Assembly: GCA_002499525.1 (NCBI GenBank)
Contig: DAMC01000041.1
Coordinates: 11,862 to 54,931, forward strand
Length of the DNA stretch: 43,070 nucleotides
Source: Nitrosopumilales archaeon UBA218
GTDB taxonomy: Archaea; Thermoproteota; Nitrososphaeria; Nitrososphaerales; Nitrosopumilaceae
Direction: 5' to 3'
In this document: piece by piece, positions 32,835 through 39,606 of the stretch
How the letters are laid out: each line of letters starts with the position of its first letter
How positions within the stretch are numbered: the stretch's first letter is position 1
Position numbers and translations under genes: made by a program
The notes under the pieces: model-generated
What the model was told of the DNA's origin: nothing
The model's input: the letters and a program-made list of their open reading frames with translations, nothing else
Database searches by the model: none

Positions 32835-33269
32835 GTGAAAAAGAAAAATATTGTTATTCTCATTTTCATTGGAGTTATAGTTTCAATTGTTTTTGGATTA
32901 ATTTTGTTAAGTCCATCAGAGAATACTGGACGTGATCAGATTTACCATGCAAGAATTGCCGAGGCAAAACAATACAAAAATGGAATTTTTTCTGATTCAT
33001 TTCCAATCAAAAAAGGAACTTATGAAATTAGATTCGTCCTAAATGGAGATAGTCCAGAAAAATTATCCGTCACAATGAAAGGATCAACCTTTTCATTCTC
33101 AGAGAATTATAGGTTGGATGGAACCATACATGGAGAATTTGGAAAATATTACACATGGAAATATTTGGGATCGAGTAAAATCGATATTCCACAGGATCAA
33201 GAATTGAAAATATCTATGGATCCACATGGAAGTTTGGAAGGGCCATTTTCAATTTACATAATAAGATAA
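32835..33269 (+). CDS. N-terminally membrane-anchored protein, unknown function
   Basis: Not recognised. The 144-residue protein starts with GTG and a KKKN motif, followed by one hydrophobic helix (about residues 5-26). An extracellular-looking beta-rich domain of about 115 residues follows (KGTYEIRFVLNGDSPEKLSV, YTWKYLGSSKIDIPQDQELK), ending SIYIIR. The domain resembles small beta-sandwich or GOLD-like modules in general pattern only. It lies 59 nt downstream of tfb on the same strand, and the candidate structured RNA begins 4 nt after its stop. Confidence 0.65.
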   Translation: MKKKNIVILIFIGVIVSIVFGLILLSPSENTGRDQIYHARIAEAKQYKNGIFSDSFPIKKGTYEIRFVLNGDSPEKLSVTMKGSTFSFSENYRLDGTIHGEFGKYYTWKYLGSSKIDIPQDQELKISMDPHGSLEGPFSIYIIR

Positions 33270-33272
33270 TTC

Positions 33273-33370
33273 GGCGTGACCCGCAAGCGTAGAACCATGA
33301 GAGAACACCTCTCTAATCCATAGCGCCATGCGCATTTGAGACACAAATCAGTTCTACTGGGTCACGCGCC
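33273..33370. ncRNA. Candidate multi-helix structured RNA
   Basis: Five nested or adjacent helices fit in under 100 nt. P1 is GCGTGACCC (33274-33282) with GGGTCACGC (33359-33367), 9 bp. P2 is GTAGAAC (33289-33295) with GTTCTAC (33351-33357), 7 bp. Inside P2 are hairpins GAGAG/CTCTC (33299-33313), GCGC/GCGC (33323-33333) and ATTTG/CAAAT (33334-33348). The result is a closed, cloverleaf-like fold, far more GC-rich than the surroundings. It lacks tRNA features (no T-loop TTCRANT, no 7-nt anticodon loop). On the minus strand a TATA-like AATAAATAAT lies at 33401-33410 and a T-rich stretch follows, which slightly favours minus-strand transcription. Confidence 0.6.
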
Positions 33371-33530
33371 AGTTAGTCGATAGGATTTATGTCCTTTCGC
33401 ATTATTTATTATAGGAATTTATAATATTTAATGTTTAGTACAAAATTTCATATGAATTTACTAAAAAAATTGGAAAAATTATAAAGATACTTTTCAAACA
33501 CCAATATAACAAAAAATAATAAAAAAAGAA

Positions 33531-34274
33531 GTGAAACTGGCAGGAAAAGTTGCATTAGTAACTGGTGGAAGTAGGGGAATTGGAAAAGCGATTGCAAAAG
33601 AATTTGCCGCTAATGGAGCAAGTGTAGCAATTTCTGGAACTAATAGAAGAAATCTTGATGAAGCGGAAAAAGAGATCGGTTTATTCACAATACAGGCAGA
33701 TATGAGAAAGGAATCAGAGGTTCAGAATCTGATATGCAAGACAGTAGAAAAATTTGGTCACCTTGATATTTTAGTAAACAATGCAGGGGTTTTCCCAAAA
33801 ATCAAACTATTACATGAGATATCCGATTCTGAATGGCGTGACGTATTAGACGTAAATCTGACAGGTCCATTCTATGCCACGAAATATTCAATTCCTTATT
33901 TACAAAAAAATGGCGGAGTAATTATTAACATTGCATCATCCGCAGGGTTGAAAGCGTATGAAAATTTCAATGCTGATGCTTATTCAGCGTCAAAGGCTGC
34001 TCTAGTTTTGCTCACAAAATGTTGGGCATTGGAATATGCAAAGAGTAAGATTCGTGTCAACTGTATTTGTCCAGGAGTGGTTGAGACAGATATGACAGCC
34101 GAGTTTTTGTCCAGCCCCGCAATGCGAGATATGATGAATTTTGCTTATCCAATTGGTAGATTTGGTACAGTAGAAGATGTGGCAAAGGCTGCCCTTTATT
34201 TTGCATCGGAACATGACTCTTCATGGGTTACAGGAGCTGTTTTACCACTTGATGGTGGAGAATCTCTAAAGTAA
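33531..34274 (+). CDS. Short-chain dehydrogenase/reductase (FabG-like)
   Basis: Classical SDR of 247 residues with GTG start. It has TGGSRGIGKAIAKEFAANGA (about 11-30), DILVNNAGVFP (about 82-92), the catalytic Ser in NIASSAG, YSASKAALVLL (YxxxK, about 153-163) and IRVNCICPGVVETDM (about 176-190). The C-terminal VTGAVLPLDGGES is typical for FabG-like enzymes. In archaea, which lack bacterial fatty-acid synthase, such proteins act as generic 3-oxoacyl or sugar/alcohol dehydrogenases; the substrate is unknown. The next gene starts 35 nt later on the same strand. Confidence 0.9.
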   Translation: MKLAGKVALVTGGSRGIGKAIAKEFAANGASVAISGTNRRNLDEAEKEIGLFTIQADMRKESEVQNLICKTVEKFGHLDILVNNAGVFPKIKLLHEISDSEWRDVLDVNLTGPFYATKYSIPYLQKNGGVIINIASSAGLKAYENFNADAYSASKAALVLLTKCWALEYAKSKIRVNCICPGVVETDMTAEFLSSPAMRDMMNFAYPIGRFGTVEDVAKAALYFASEHDSSWVTGAVLPLDGGESLK

Positions 34275-34309
34275 ATCAATTTAATACCTGAGAACCCATT
34301 AAAGACACG

Positions 34310-34519
34310 ATGGAACCACTGAAAAAAAAGAGGGTCAAAACATTGATTTTGCTTGCAATAATCTGGTTTGCCATATCGATTCCTCTACCGTTTTTGTTTA
34401 ATGTACCTAAAGAGTCCACACCACAGCTTTTGACGTTAGTTCAGATTATGGGTGTAATTTCAGTTCCGTTTGTAGTTCTAGGAATTGCTTGGACTCTCAA
34501 ACCAGAATTGACACAGTAA
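34310..34519 (+). CDS. Small two-helix membrane protein, unknown function
   Basis: Not recognised. The 69-residue protein begins with a basic stretch (MEPLKKKRVK), then two hydrophobic segments (about 11-29 and 42-61), and ends TLKPELTQ. It ends 1 nt before the CysQ-like gene starts, so the pair is very likely co-transcribed. Confidence 0.6.
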   Translation: MEPLKKKRVKTLILLAIIWFAISIPLPFLFNVPKESTPQLLTLVQIMGVISVPFVVLGIAWTLKPELTQ

Positions 34520-34520
34520 T

Positions 34521-35333
34521 ATGGCAGAGAGTTTACCGTTTTTAGATCCAATTTCTGAAGCATATTTTGCAATTGATGCTGTGAAAAAGGCAAGTGACGC
34601 CGTAATGCGAGTTTACCGTGAGGATTTTTCTTCGTCTTTAAAAGAAGACGATTCTCCTATCACCAAAGCTGATTTGGAGAGTAATGAGATCATAAAGCAA
34701 ACCTTAGCATCATCAGGATTGCATATTTTATCAGAGGAAGACGATGATCAAATTATCCGGATTAATCAGGAAAAAATTTGGATTGTTGATCCGCTTGACG
34801 GTACCAGTGATTTTGTGAAAAGAACTGGAGAGTTCACCATAATGATAGGACTGGTGCAAAAACAGATCCCGATTTTAGGTGTAATAAGTAGGCCTACAAC
34901 GAACACTTTGTACGTAGCACAAAGAAATTCAGGTGCTTTCAAATTGGAGAGTGGGCGATGGTTTAAGCTAAAAGTAAGTGAAGAAAAAGACATAACGCAA
35001 TGTAAGGCTGTCGGAAGTAGGTTCCATTTATCAGAACAAGAAAAGGAGTTTTTCAAAAAGCTCGGAGTGGCTAAATTTGAGAGTCGGGGGAGTTCACTAA
35101 AAGTTGCAGAGATCTGTGAAGGTATGGCTGATCTGTATTTGACTACATCGAATAAGATAAAACAGTGGGATACTTGTGCGTCACACTGTCTGATAACAGA
35201 ATCTGGAGGAAAGATTAGCGATATGTTGGGAAATCCCATACTTTACAATACTGAAAAGTTAAATCATGAAAATGGATTGATTGTTACTAATGGACTTGTC
35301 CATGAAGAAATTATAAGAAAATATAGTCTTTAA
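34521..35333 (+). CDS. cysQ: Inositol-monophosphatase-family phosphatase, likely 3'(2'),5'-bisphosphate nucleotidase (CysQ)
   Basis: Mg2+/Li+-sensitive phosphatase family. The 270-residue protein has ITKADLESNEII (about 47-58), the acidic ILSEEDDD (about 73-80), the core motif WIVDPLDGTSDFVKRTGEF (about 89-107; family WxxDPLDGTxxF) and KQWDTCASHCLITESGGKI (about 214-232; family WDxAAxxxIxxxAGG). SRFHLSEQE and GSSLKVAEICEG resemble CysQ, which hydrolyses the PAPS by-product PAP. Proximity to the APS kinase gene, with which it converges (4 nt overlap), supports this. Inositol or fructose-1,6-bisphosphate phosphatase activity is the alternative. Confidence 0.78.
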   Translation: MAESLPFLDPISEAYFAIDAVKKASDAVMRVYREDFSSSLKEDDSPITKADLESNEIIKQTLASSGLHILSEEDDDQIIRINQEKIWIVDPLDGTSDFVKRTGEFTIMIGLVQKQIPILGVISRPTTNTLYVAQRNSGAFKLESGRWFKLKVSEEKDITQCKAVGSRFHLSEQEKEFFKKLGVAKFESRGSSLKVAEICEGMADLYLTTSNKIKQWDTCASHCLITESGGKISDMLGNPILYNTEKLNHENGLIVTNGLVHEEIIRKYSL

Positions 35334-35842
35334 GCAACATTTTTGGAGTTTAGGAAATTCACAAGTTTTTGTACTGATTGGTCAAGTGTTTCTTTATCTG
35401 TTTCGACTACGAAATCAGGATTAGTTGGAATATCGTATGGATCTGAAACGCCGGTGAATTGTTTTATCTCATTTGTTCGTGCTTTTTTGTACATGCCTTT
35501 GACATCTCTGGTTTCACATTCTTCAAGAGAACATTTTACATAAACTTCAAAGAATTTTGAATCATCTCCTACAATTTTTCGTGCATCTGCTCTATTCTCA
35601 AAGAAAGGACTGACAAGTGACACCCCAACTGGAACATTATGTTTCAATAGAAGTTTTGCTAAATGAGCCACCTTTTTGTTGTGTTCAACTCGGCCTTCCT
35701 TAGAAAAGTCTTTTGGAGATAACCATTCTCTTAGCTCGTCCCCGTCTAAAATAGCTAAATTTGGTACGATTTTTTGCATCGCCCTAACAATAGTGGTTTT
35801 TCCAGAACATGGAAGACCGGTCATCCATACAACAAATGCCAT
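35330..35842 (-). CDS. cysC: Adenylylsulfate kinase
   Basis: Phosphorylates APS to PAPS. The 170-residue protein has the Walker A motif GLPCSGKTT (9-17), DGDELREWLSPKDFSKEGR (33-51, the APS-binding region with the conserved DGD and EGR), SLVSPF near 80, and a lid region KKARTNEIKQFTGVSDPYD (about 118-136). This is the stand-alone APS kinase. With the CysQ-like gene it forms a PAPS make-and-dispose pair, separate from the APS-reducing operon at 15.3-17.8 kb. Confidence 0.92.
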   Translation of the reverse strand: MAFVVWMTGLPCSGKTTIVRAMQKIVPNLAILDGDELREWLSPKDFSKEGRVEHNKKVAHLAKLLLKHNVPVGVSLVSPFFENRADARKIVGDDSKFFEVYVKCSLEECETRDVKGMYKKARTNEIKQFTGVSDPYDIPTNPDFVVETDKETLDQSVQKLVNFLNSKNVA

Positions 35843-35878
35843 TTTCAGTTTGTATCTAAGATATAGATCTTAAAGACT

Positions 35879-36427
35879 TTACGAAATAAACCAATTTTGT
35901 TTTTCAAGGTATTCTATTTGTTGAATAATCGTTTGCATTTTTGTCGAAACTGCCATGGTGGATTGAAATTGTTCATACATTTCTTGTTCTTCTTCTTTTG
36001 AGAGAATTTCGGATTCTGCTTTATTGAAGAAATCTTCTTCATTTTTTACATGATCTGATAAATATATGAAATACGTTCTGAGATATCTTGCAACTGGTTC
36101 TCGTGAATCTTTTCCGTCTTTCCATTCTTGAAGAAATTTGTTAATATTTTTAGCAATTCTGCGAGAAAACTCATGTTCTATCATAAATTTTCTTATTTCA
36201 TCCTTGAGTGAATCATAACTAGCAACACAGGCAAAATACGAATCTTCTTCTCTAGAATAATGAATAGAATCCAAAAACTCCGTAATAATAAAATTAATTT
36301 TTTCAATATCAGAAAGAGGAATATCTTTATCTTCATAGAGTGACTGATAGCATTTTTCAATTATTTTTTCTAATCTTTTAATTTTAAGATGGTCTTGTCG
36401 AAGAAGTTCTGTGGCGCTCATATTCAC
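35879..36427 (-). CDS. Hemerythrin-like HHE-domain protein
   Basis: Four-helix-bundle protein expected to bind a di-iron centre. In the 182-residue chain the probable ligands are H13 (LRQDHLKI), H56 and E60 (DSIHYSREED), H84 (MIEHEFSRR), and H126 plus E130/E131 (LSDHVKNEEDF). This is close to the H...HxxxE...H...HxxxE hemerythrin pattern. Such proteins bind O2, NO or iron, which could matter for an ammonia oxidiser producing NO, but this is inference. Its start overlaps the atypical SDR stop by 4 nt (ATGA), so the two are co-transcribed. Confidence 0.8.
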   Translation of the reverse strand: MNMSATELLRQDHLKIKRLEKIIEKCYQSLYEDKDIPLSDIEKINFIITEFLDSIHYSREEDSYFACVASYDSLKDEIRKFMIEHEFSRRIAKNINKFLQEWKDGKDSREPVARYLRTYFIYLSDHVKNEEDFFNKAESEILSKEEEQEMYEQFQSTMAVSTKMQTIIQQIEYLEKQNWFIS

Positions 36428-37068
36428 AATATGAAATTGGAATTAGCCCCATCAAATGTGATTGTTATTCCGGATAGATACTTGACATTATTTTCAACTA
36501 TACCTTTGATGAAATCGCCTATTTCTCTAGGTTCTCCAAGTCTTTTCATTGGGATATTTTTTACTAAATCGGTGGACGTTCCTAGTTCTCTTAATCTATC
36601 AGTGTTTATCAATCCAGGAGCGATATTGATGCAACTGATTTGTCTTGCGGCAAGTTCCTTGCTAACAAGTTTGAAAACAGAAGTAAATGCAAGTCTATAT
36701 GCACTAGAAATAACAAGTTTAGGGTTTGGCTCTTTGATTACTCCCGATGTGATTACAAAAACATAACCCCCATCACTGATCTTTAATCTTTGAAGTATGA
36801 TGCAAAATCCTAAGAATAGTTGATTGTGATATTTTTGCCATTCCTTTTCAGTCACTTGCGAAAATGGTTTTGGTGGTGGACCTCCTGTGTTTAGAATCAA
36901 AATATCCGTTTGCTTATGTTTTTTAACAAATTTTTTGACACTTGTAAGATTAGATGTATCTATTTGTTTTCTGGAGGTGGCAACAACATTACATCCTATT
37001 TTACTAAGAGAGACGGCTATCGCACGACCAATACCTTTTGAACCTCCAAGTACGATAGCTTTCAACAA
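36424..37068 (-). CDS. Atypical short-chain dehydrogenase-like protein
   Basis: The 214-residue protein has an SDR Rossmann start LGGSKGIGRAIAVSLSKIG (about 7-25) and LNTGGPPPK (about 59-67), the NTGGP variant of NNAG. It also has INIAPGLINTDRL and a C-terminal GITITFDGAN matching the GxxxxVDGG end. The catalytic YxxxK is altered: the aligned stretch is AYRLAF, with Phe where Lys is expected. The protein is also shorter than the usual 245-260 residues. It may bind nucleotide without typical dehydrogenase activity. It is the first gene of a pair with the hemerythrin-like gene. Confidence 0.78.
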   Translation of the reverse strand: MLKAIVLGGSKGIGRAIAVSLSKIGCNVVATSRKQIDTSNLTSVKKFVKKHKQTDILILNTGGPPPKPFSQVTEKEWQKYHNQLFLGFCIILQRLKISDGGYVFVITSGVIKEPNPKLVISSAYRLAFTSVFKLVSKELAARQISCINIAPGLINTDRLRELGTSTDLVKNIPMKRLGEPREIGDFIKGIVENNVKYLSGITITFDGANSNFIL

Positions 37069-37140
37069 TGTTGTTACAACGATAATTGATTTTAATCTAA
37101 TGTTATTTTAGTTCAGAAATAGCTAAATTCGTGGTGTCAG

Positions 37141-37293
37141 TTAGTTGGCTATGTTAATACCATTTTCTTTTGCTTCTTGTTTAATCTCTACTATCTGATT
37201 GTTAAGCTCTTCAATTTCAGCTACCAGTTCTGCTCTTCTATCAACTAGTGTCTTGAGCATTGCGCTGTAGAGATTAGTTAGTGTTTGACTCAT
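37141..37293 (-). CDS. 50-residue coiled-coil miniprotein
   Basis: A short frame beginning MSQTLTNLYSAMLKTLVDRR and continuing with AELVAEIEELNNQIVEIKQE, a regular leucine/isoleucine heptad pattern that predicts a coiled coil over about residues 8-42. It ends NGINIAN. TTAAAT-type sequence lies about 34 nt before the ATG. Not recognised; it may be a small structural or adaptor protein. Confidence 0.55.
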   Translation of the reverse strand: MSQTLTNLYSAMLKTLVDRRAELVAEIEELNNQIVEIKQEAKENGINIAN

Positions 37294-37487
37294 TTTGTAT
37301 TGAATACACTTGATTGAAGTGCTCTTAAATCCTTACTAATAATTTGTACTAGTGTATTGGTCAACATTCTGTTCACTGGATCAGGAAAAATTGGTTTGAG
37401 TTTGAGGGATGATTGGAATTAATACCAAAATTGGAGTTCAGTTAACAATCATAGTATCAAATGAGCGTAATTCTGGCCGTGTGTTGA
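37294..37487. other. Intergenic stretch between miniproteins
   Basis: About 190 nt with no supported gene. It contains the likely promoter of the 50-residue coiled-coil gene and the 3' flank of the Cys-rich miniprotein; no stable hairpin or repeat was noticed. Confidence 0.4.
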
Positions 37488-37598
37488 TTATGCGGAAATG
37501 TAGTTTAGGCATCTACAGCCTTTGACAAGGCACTTACCACCATTGTCATGAAGCTTTGATTCATGAAAACACCCAGCTTGGAGGTTTTTGCAATTCAT
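37488..37598 (-). CDS. 36-residue Cys/His-rich miniprotein
   Basis: The frame reads MNCKNLQAGCFHESKLHDNG followed by GKCLVKGCRCLNYISA. Cysteines at 3, 10, 23, 28 and 30 and histidines at 12 and 17 make five Cys and two His in 36 residues, enough for at least one zinc site. It lies between two other tiny genes on the same strand. The metal-binding pattern, rather than chance, is the reason to call it; a weak GATATAC box lies about 26 nt upstream. Confidence 0.5.
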   Translation of the reverse strand: MNCKNLQAGCFHESKLHDNGGKCLVKGCRCLNYISA

Positions 37599-37634
37599 AT
37601 TCGTATTAGGTATTACCAGTATATCGATTTGCTG

Positions 37635-37757
37635 TCATGCTACAGCAATACGAATTTTACGTGATTGGTGTTTACAAATGTCTTGATGCATGGCTGCTAA
37701 TGATTCCTCCTTGAATGTTAGATCGCATCTATAACATTTCCAAGCTGTTGTCGTCAT
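37635..37757 (-). CDS. 40-residue zinc-finger miniprotein
   Basis: The frame reads MTTTAWKCYRCDLTFKEESL then AAMHQDICKHQSRKIRIAVA. C8 and C11 form a CxxC, and H24 with C28 or H30 complete a C2H2/C2HC finger; aromatic and hydrophobic positions (F15, L20) match a classical finger. A TTAAATAC box (complement of 37779-37786) is centred 25-26 nt before the ATG, ideal for a leaderless transcript. Small fingers of the WKCYRCDLTF type recur in Nitrososphaerota as far as I recall. Confidence 0.62.
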   Translation of the reverse strand: MTTTAWKCYRCDLTFKEESLAAMHQDICKHQSRKIRIAVA

Positions 37758-37824
37758 AGTAGATAAAATGAGAATTTTGTATTTAACGCGAGCGTAGAAA
37801 TTGTATGAATAATTTGTACTTTGA

Positions 37825-38871
37825 TTAGATTACGCCAGTACTTTTTGCAAGTAAATATGCGCTTTTTTCATTCATCGTGAGTTGTTTTAAAACAGTATAA
37901 CGCTCTGGACGCAAAGATTGTGCAATTAACAACGCTTCTATTACAGACTCTTTTTTGATACCAATTTGTTTTGCGGTGGTAGGAGCACCTAAATTTGCCA
38001 AAGTGTGTTTAATTTTCTTCCAATCCTGACCTTGAAGTTTCGCCATCATTATGGCACCAATTCCACATTTTTCGCCATGGAGTCCAATGCCGGGGACAAG
38101 TTTGTCCAGCGCATGAGAGAAAAGATGTTCAGATCCAGAACAGGGCCTACTGCTTCCAGCAATGCATGAGGCAACTCCTGCACTGATGAGAGCTTCGACT
38201 ATTTCCCTAACATCGGGTCTTTTCTTCTTTTCAGTGGCTTCAACCAATATTTTGGCACTCATTAATGCCAGATTAGACGAATATCTGCCATAGTATTCTC
38301 CGGTATTATCTCGTCCTAACTGCCAATCCTTTACAGCGGTGATTTTTGCAATCAAGTCACCACACCCAGCAGCAAGGAGATTCTTTGGGGCTTTTTTAAT
38401 CACGTCAATGTCAACAAAGACTCCCAGTGGTGCAGTTGCAACCAAGGAATGAGGTTTTTCTCCTTTCACTGAAACAAAAGGACTGGCAATTCCATCGTGA
38501 GAAGCCGCTGTTGGAAAGCTAACAAATGGTTTTCCGAGGTTGTATGAAATCATTTTAGCTATGTCTACAGAGCGGCCACCGCCAATTCCGACAATTAGAT
38601 TAGATTTGTCTTTTCGTACAGAGTTCTCCACTTCATTAATTGATTTTTCATCATTAGTGATTGGTATATGCCATACAGCCACGATACTAGAGGATGACAA
38701 AGATTTTGAGATTTTTGTTTTTACTATTTTTTGGACGTGATTCCCAGCGATGATTGAGATCTTGGTGATTTTACCTAGATCAAGTAAGAATTTTCCAAAG
38801 TTTCCAATATTTTTTTCGCCGACTACAATCAGACGTGGAAGCTCCATAATATGTGATGGAGAAGTACGCAT
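37825..38871 (-). CDS. egsA: sn-Glycerol-1-phosphate dehydrogenase
   Basis: Makes the glycerol-1-phosphate backbone of archaeal membrane lipids from DHAP. It has ELPRLIVVGEKNI near the N-terminus, VGIGGGRSVDIAKMISY, FPTAASHDGIASPF and GCGDLIAK, the classic G1PDH/glycerol-dehydrogenase metal and NAD(P) motifs, and the zinc ligand histidines in GSEHLFSHALD and GLHGEKCGIG. The frame extends up to a TTG at 38901. I chose the ATG at 38871 because the TATA-like box at 38917-38926 would place the transcript start near 38895, and family members begin about 8-10 residues before LPR. An ATG at 38847 (MELPRLIV) is also possible. It is divergent from psmB. Confidence 0.92.
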   Translation of the reverse strand: MRTSPSHIMELPRLIVVGEKNIGNFGKFLLDLGKITKISIIAGNHVQKIVKTKISKSLSSSSIVAVWHIPITNDEKSINEVENSVRKDKSNLIVGIGGGRSVDIAKMISYNLGKPFVSFPTAASHDGIASPFVSVKGEKPHSLVATAPLGVFVDIDVIKKAPKNLLAAGCGDLIAKITAVKDWQLGRDNTGEYYGRYSSNLALMSAKILVEATEKKKRPDVREIVEALISAGVASCIAGSSRPCSGSEHLFSHALDKLVPGIGLHGEKCGIGAIMMAKLQGQDWKKIKHTLANLGAPTTAKQIGIKKESVIEALLIAQSLRPERYTVLKQLTMNEKSAYLLAKSTGVI

Positions 38872-38916
38872 CAAACACTTGCCTGAGCCTCCACTTATCA
38901 AGTTGACCCCCCAAAG

Positions 38917-38926
38917 TTATTTAAAA
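38917..38926. promoter_or_regulatory. Shared divergent TATA-like box (egsA / psmB)
   Basis: TTATTTAAAA reads as TTTTAAATAA on the minus strand. It can serve egsA leftward and, about 42 nt before the psmB ATG, psmB rightward. psmB also has AGGAG at 38951-38955, 8 nt before its ATG, one of the few clear Shine-Dalgarno sites here and consistent with a short leader. Confidence 0.5.
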
Positions 38927-38963
38927 GGGTTCGAGTCTTTCTAAATATCTAGGAGTATTTTCT

Positions 38964-39599
38964 ATGTCAGCTAACAGTGTAGAAGATAAAATTCTACATG
39001 GAACAACCACTGTAGGTATCAAGGCAACTGATGGTGTCGTATTATGTGCAGATATGCGTGCAAGCGCTGGTTATTTTATTGCCAACAATAACACAATGAA
39101 AGTACAGCAGATAGCGAGACATGCAGGCATGACAATGGCCGGAGGTGTTGCAGACGCACAAAACATTACTGATGTTTTAAGATATCATGCAAACATCCAT
39201 AGAGTACAAAAAAATGAAAACATTCCAATTAGATCATTAGCTAGACTATGTTCACTAATGTTTCATCAAAATAGGGGATATCCATTCATTGCAGATATTC
39301 TAATTGGTGGATACGATAAAGAGGGACCTCAACTAGTTAACGTGGATGTGTTTGGCTCTGTTGAAGAAAAAAAATACGTAACAACAGGTAGCGGGTCACC
39401 CGTAGCTTATGGTACTTTAGAAGACGAATACCGAGACAATCTCAAAGTTGAAGAGGCCAAGGTAATCGCATTACGTGCCGTTAAAGCGGCAATTGTTAGA
39501 AACATTGGAACTGGTGACGGAATCAATGTCGCAATTATTGATAAAGATGGCTATAGGCTTTTGACTAAAGAGCAAAAGAAAGCCATCATAGCTTTGTAG
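38964..39599 (+). CDS. psmB: Proteasome beta subunit
   Basis: Catalytic subunit of the archaeal 20S proteasome. The 211-residue precursor has a 13-residue propeptide ending HG, cleaved before T14 (TTTVGIKATDG), the N-terminal nucleophile. Asp30 and Lys46 (mature positions 17 and 33) complete the active site, and the GSGSPVAYGTLEDEY block is conserved. A clear AGGAG ribosome-binding site precedes the ATG. The aCPSF1 gene starts 8 nt after the stop. The alpha subunit is not in the window. Confidence 0.96.
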   Translation: MSANSVEDKILHGTTTVGIKATDGVVLCADMRASAGYFIANNNTMKVQQIARHAGMTMAGGVADAQNITDVLRYHANIHRVQKNENIPIRSLARLCSLMFHQNRGYPFIADILIGGYDKEGPQLVNVDVFGSVEEKKYVTTGSGSPVAYGTLEDEYRDNLKVEEAKVIALRAVKAAIVRNIGTGDGINVAIIDKDGYRLLTKEQKKAIIAL

Positions 39600-39606
39600 T
39601 GATTTA

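Noticed and set aside
33273..33370. Possible tRNA gene
   Set aside because: Although cloverleaf-like, it has no T-loop consensus, no 7-nt anticodon loop, and its closing stem is interrupted; treated as unassigned RNA instead.
34766..35239. 157-residue open frame on the minus strand
   Set aside because: It lies wholly antisense to the phosphatase gene, whose family motifs are intact; no recognisable domain in the antisense frame.
38926..38940. GGGTTCGAGTC resembling a tRNA T-loop
   Set aside because: No acceptor, D or anticodon arms can be built around it; the region is the egsA-psmB divergent promoter.
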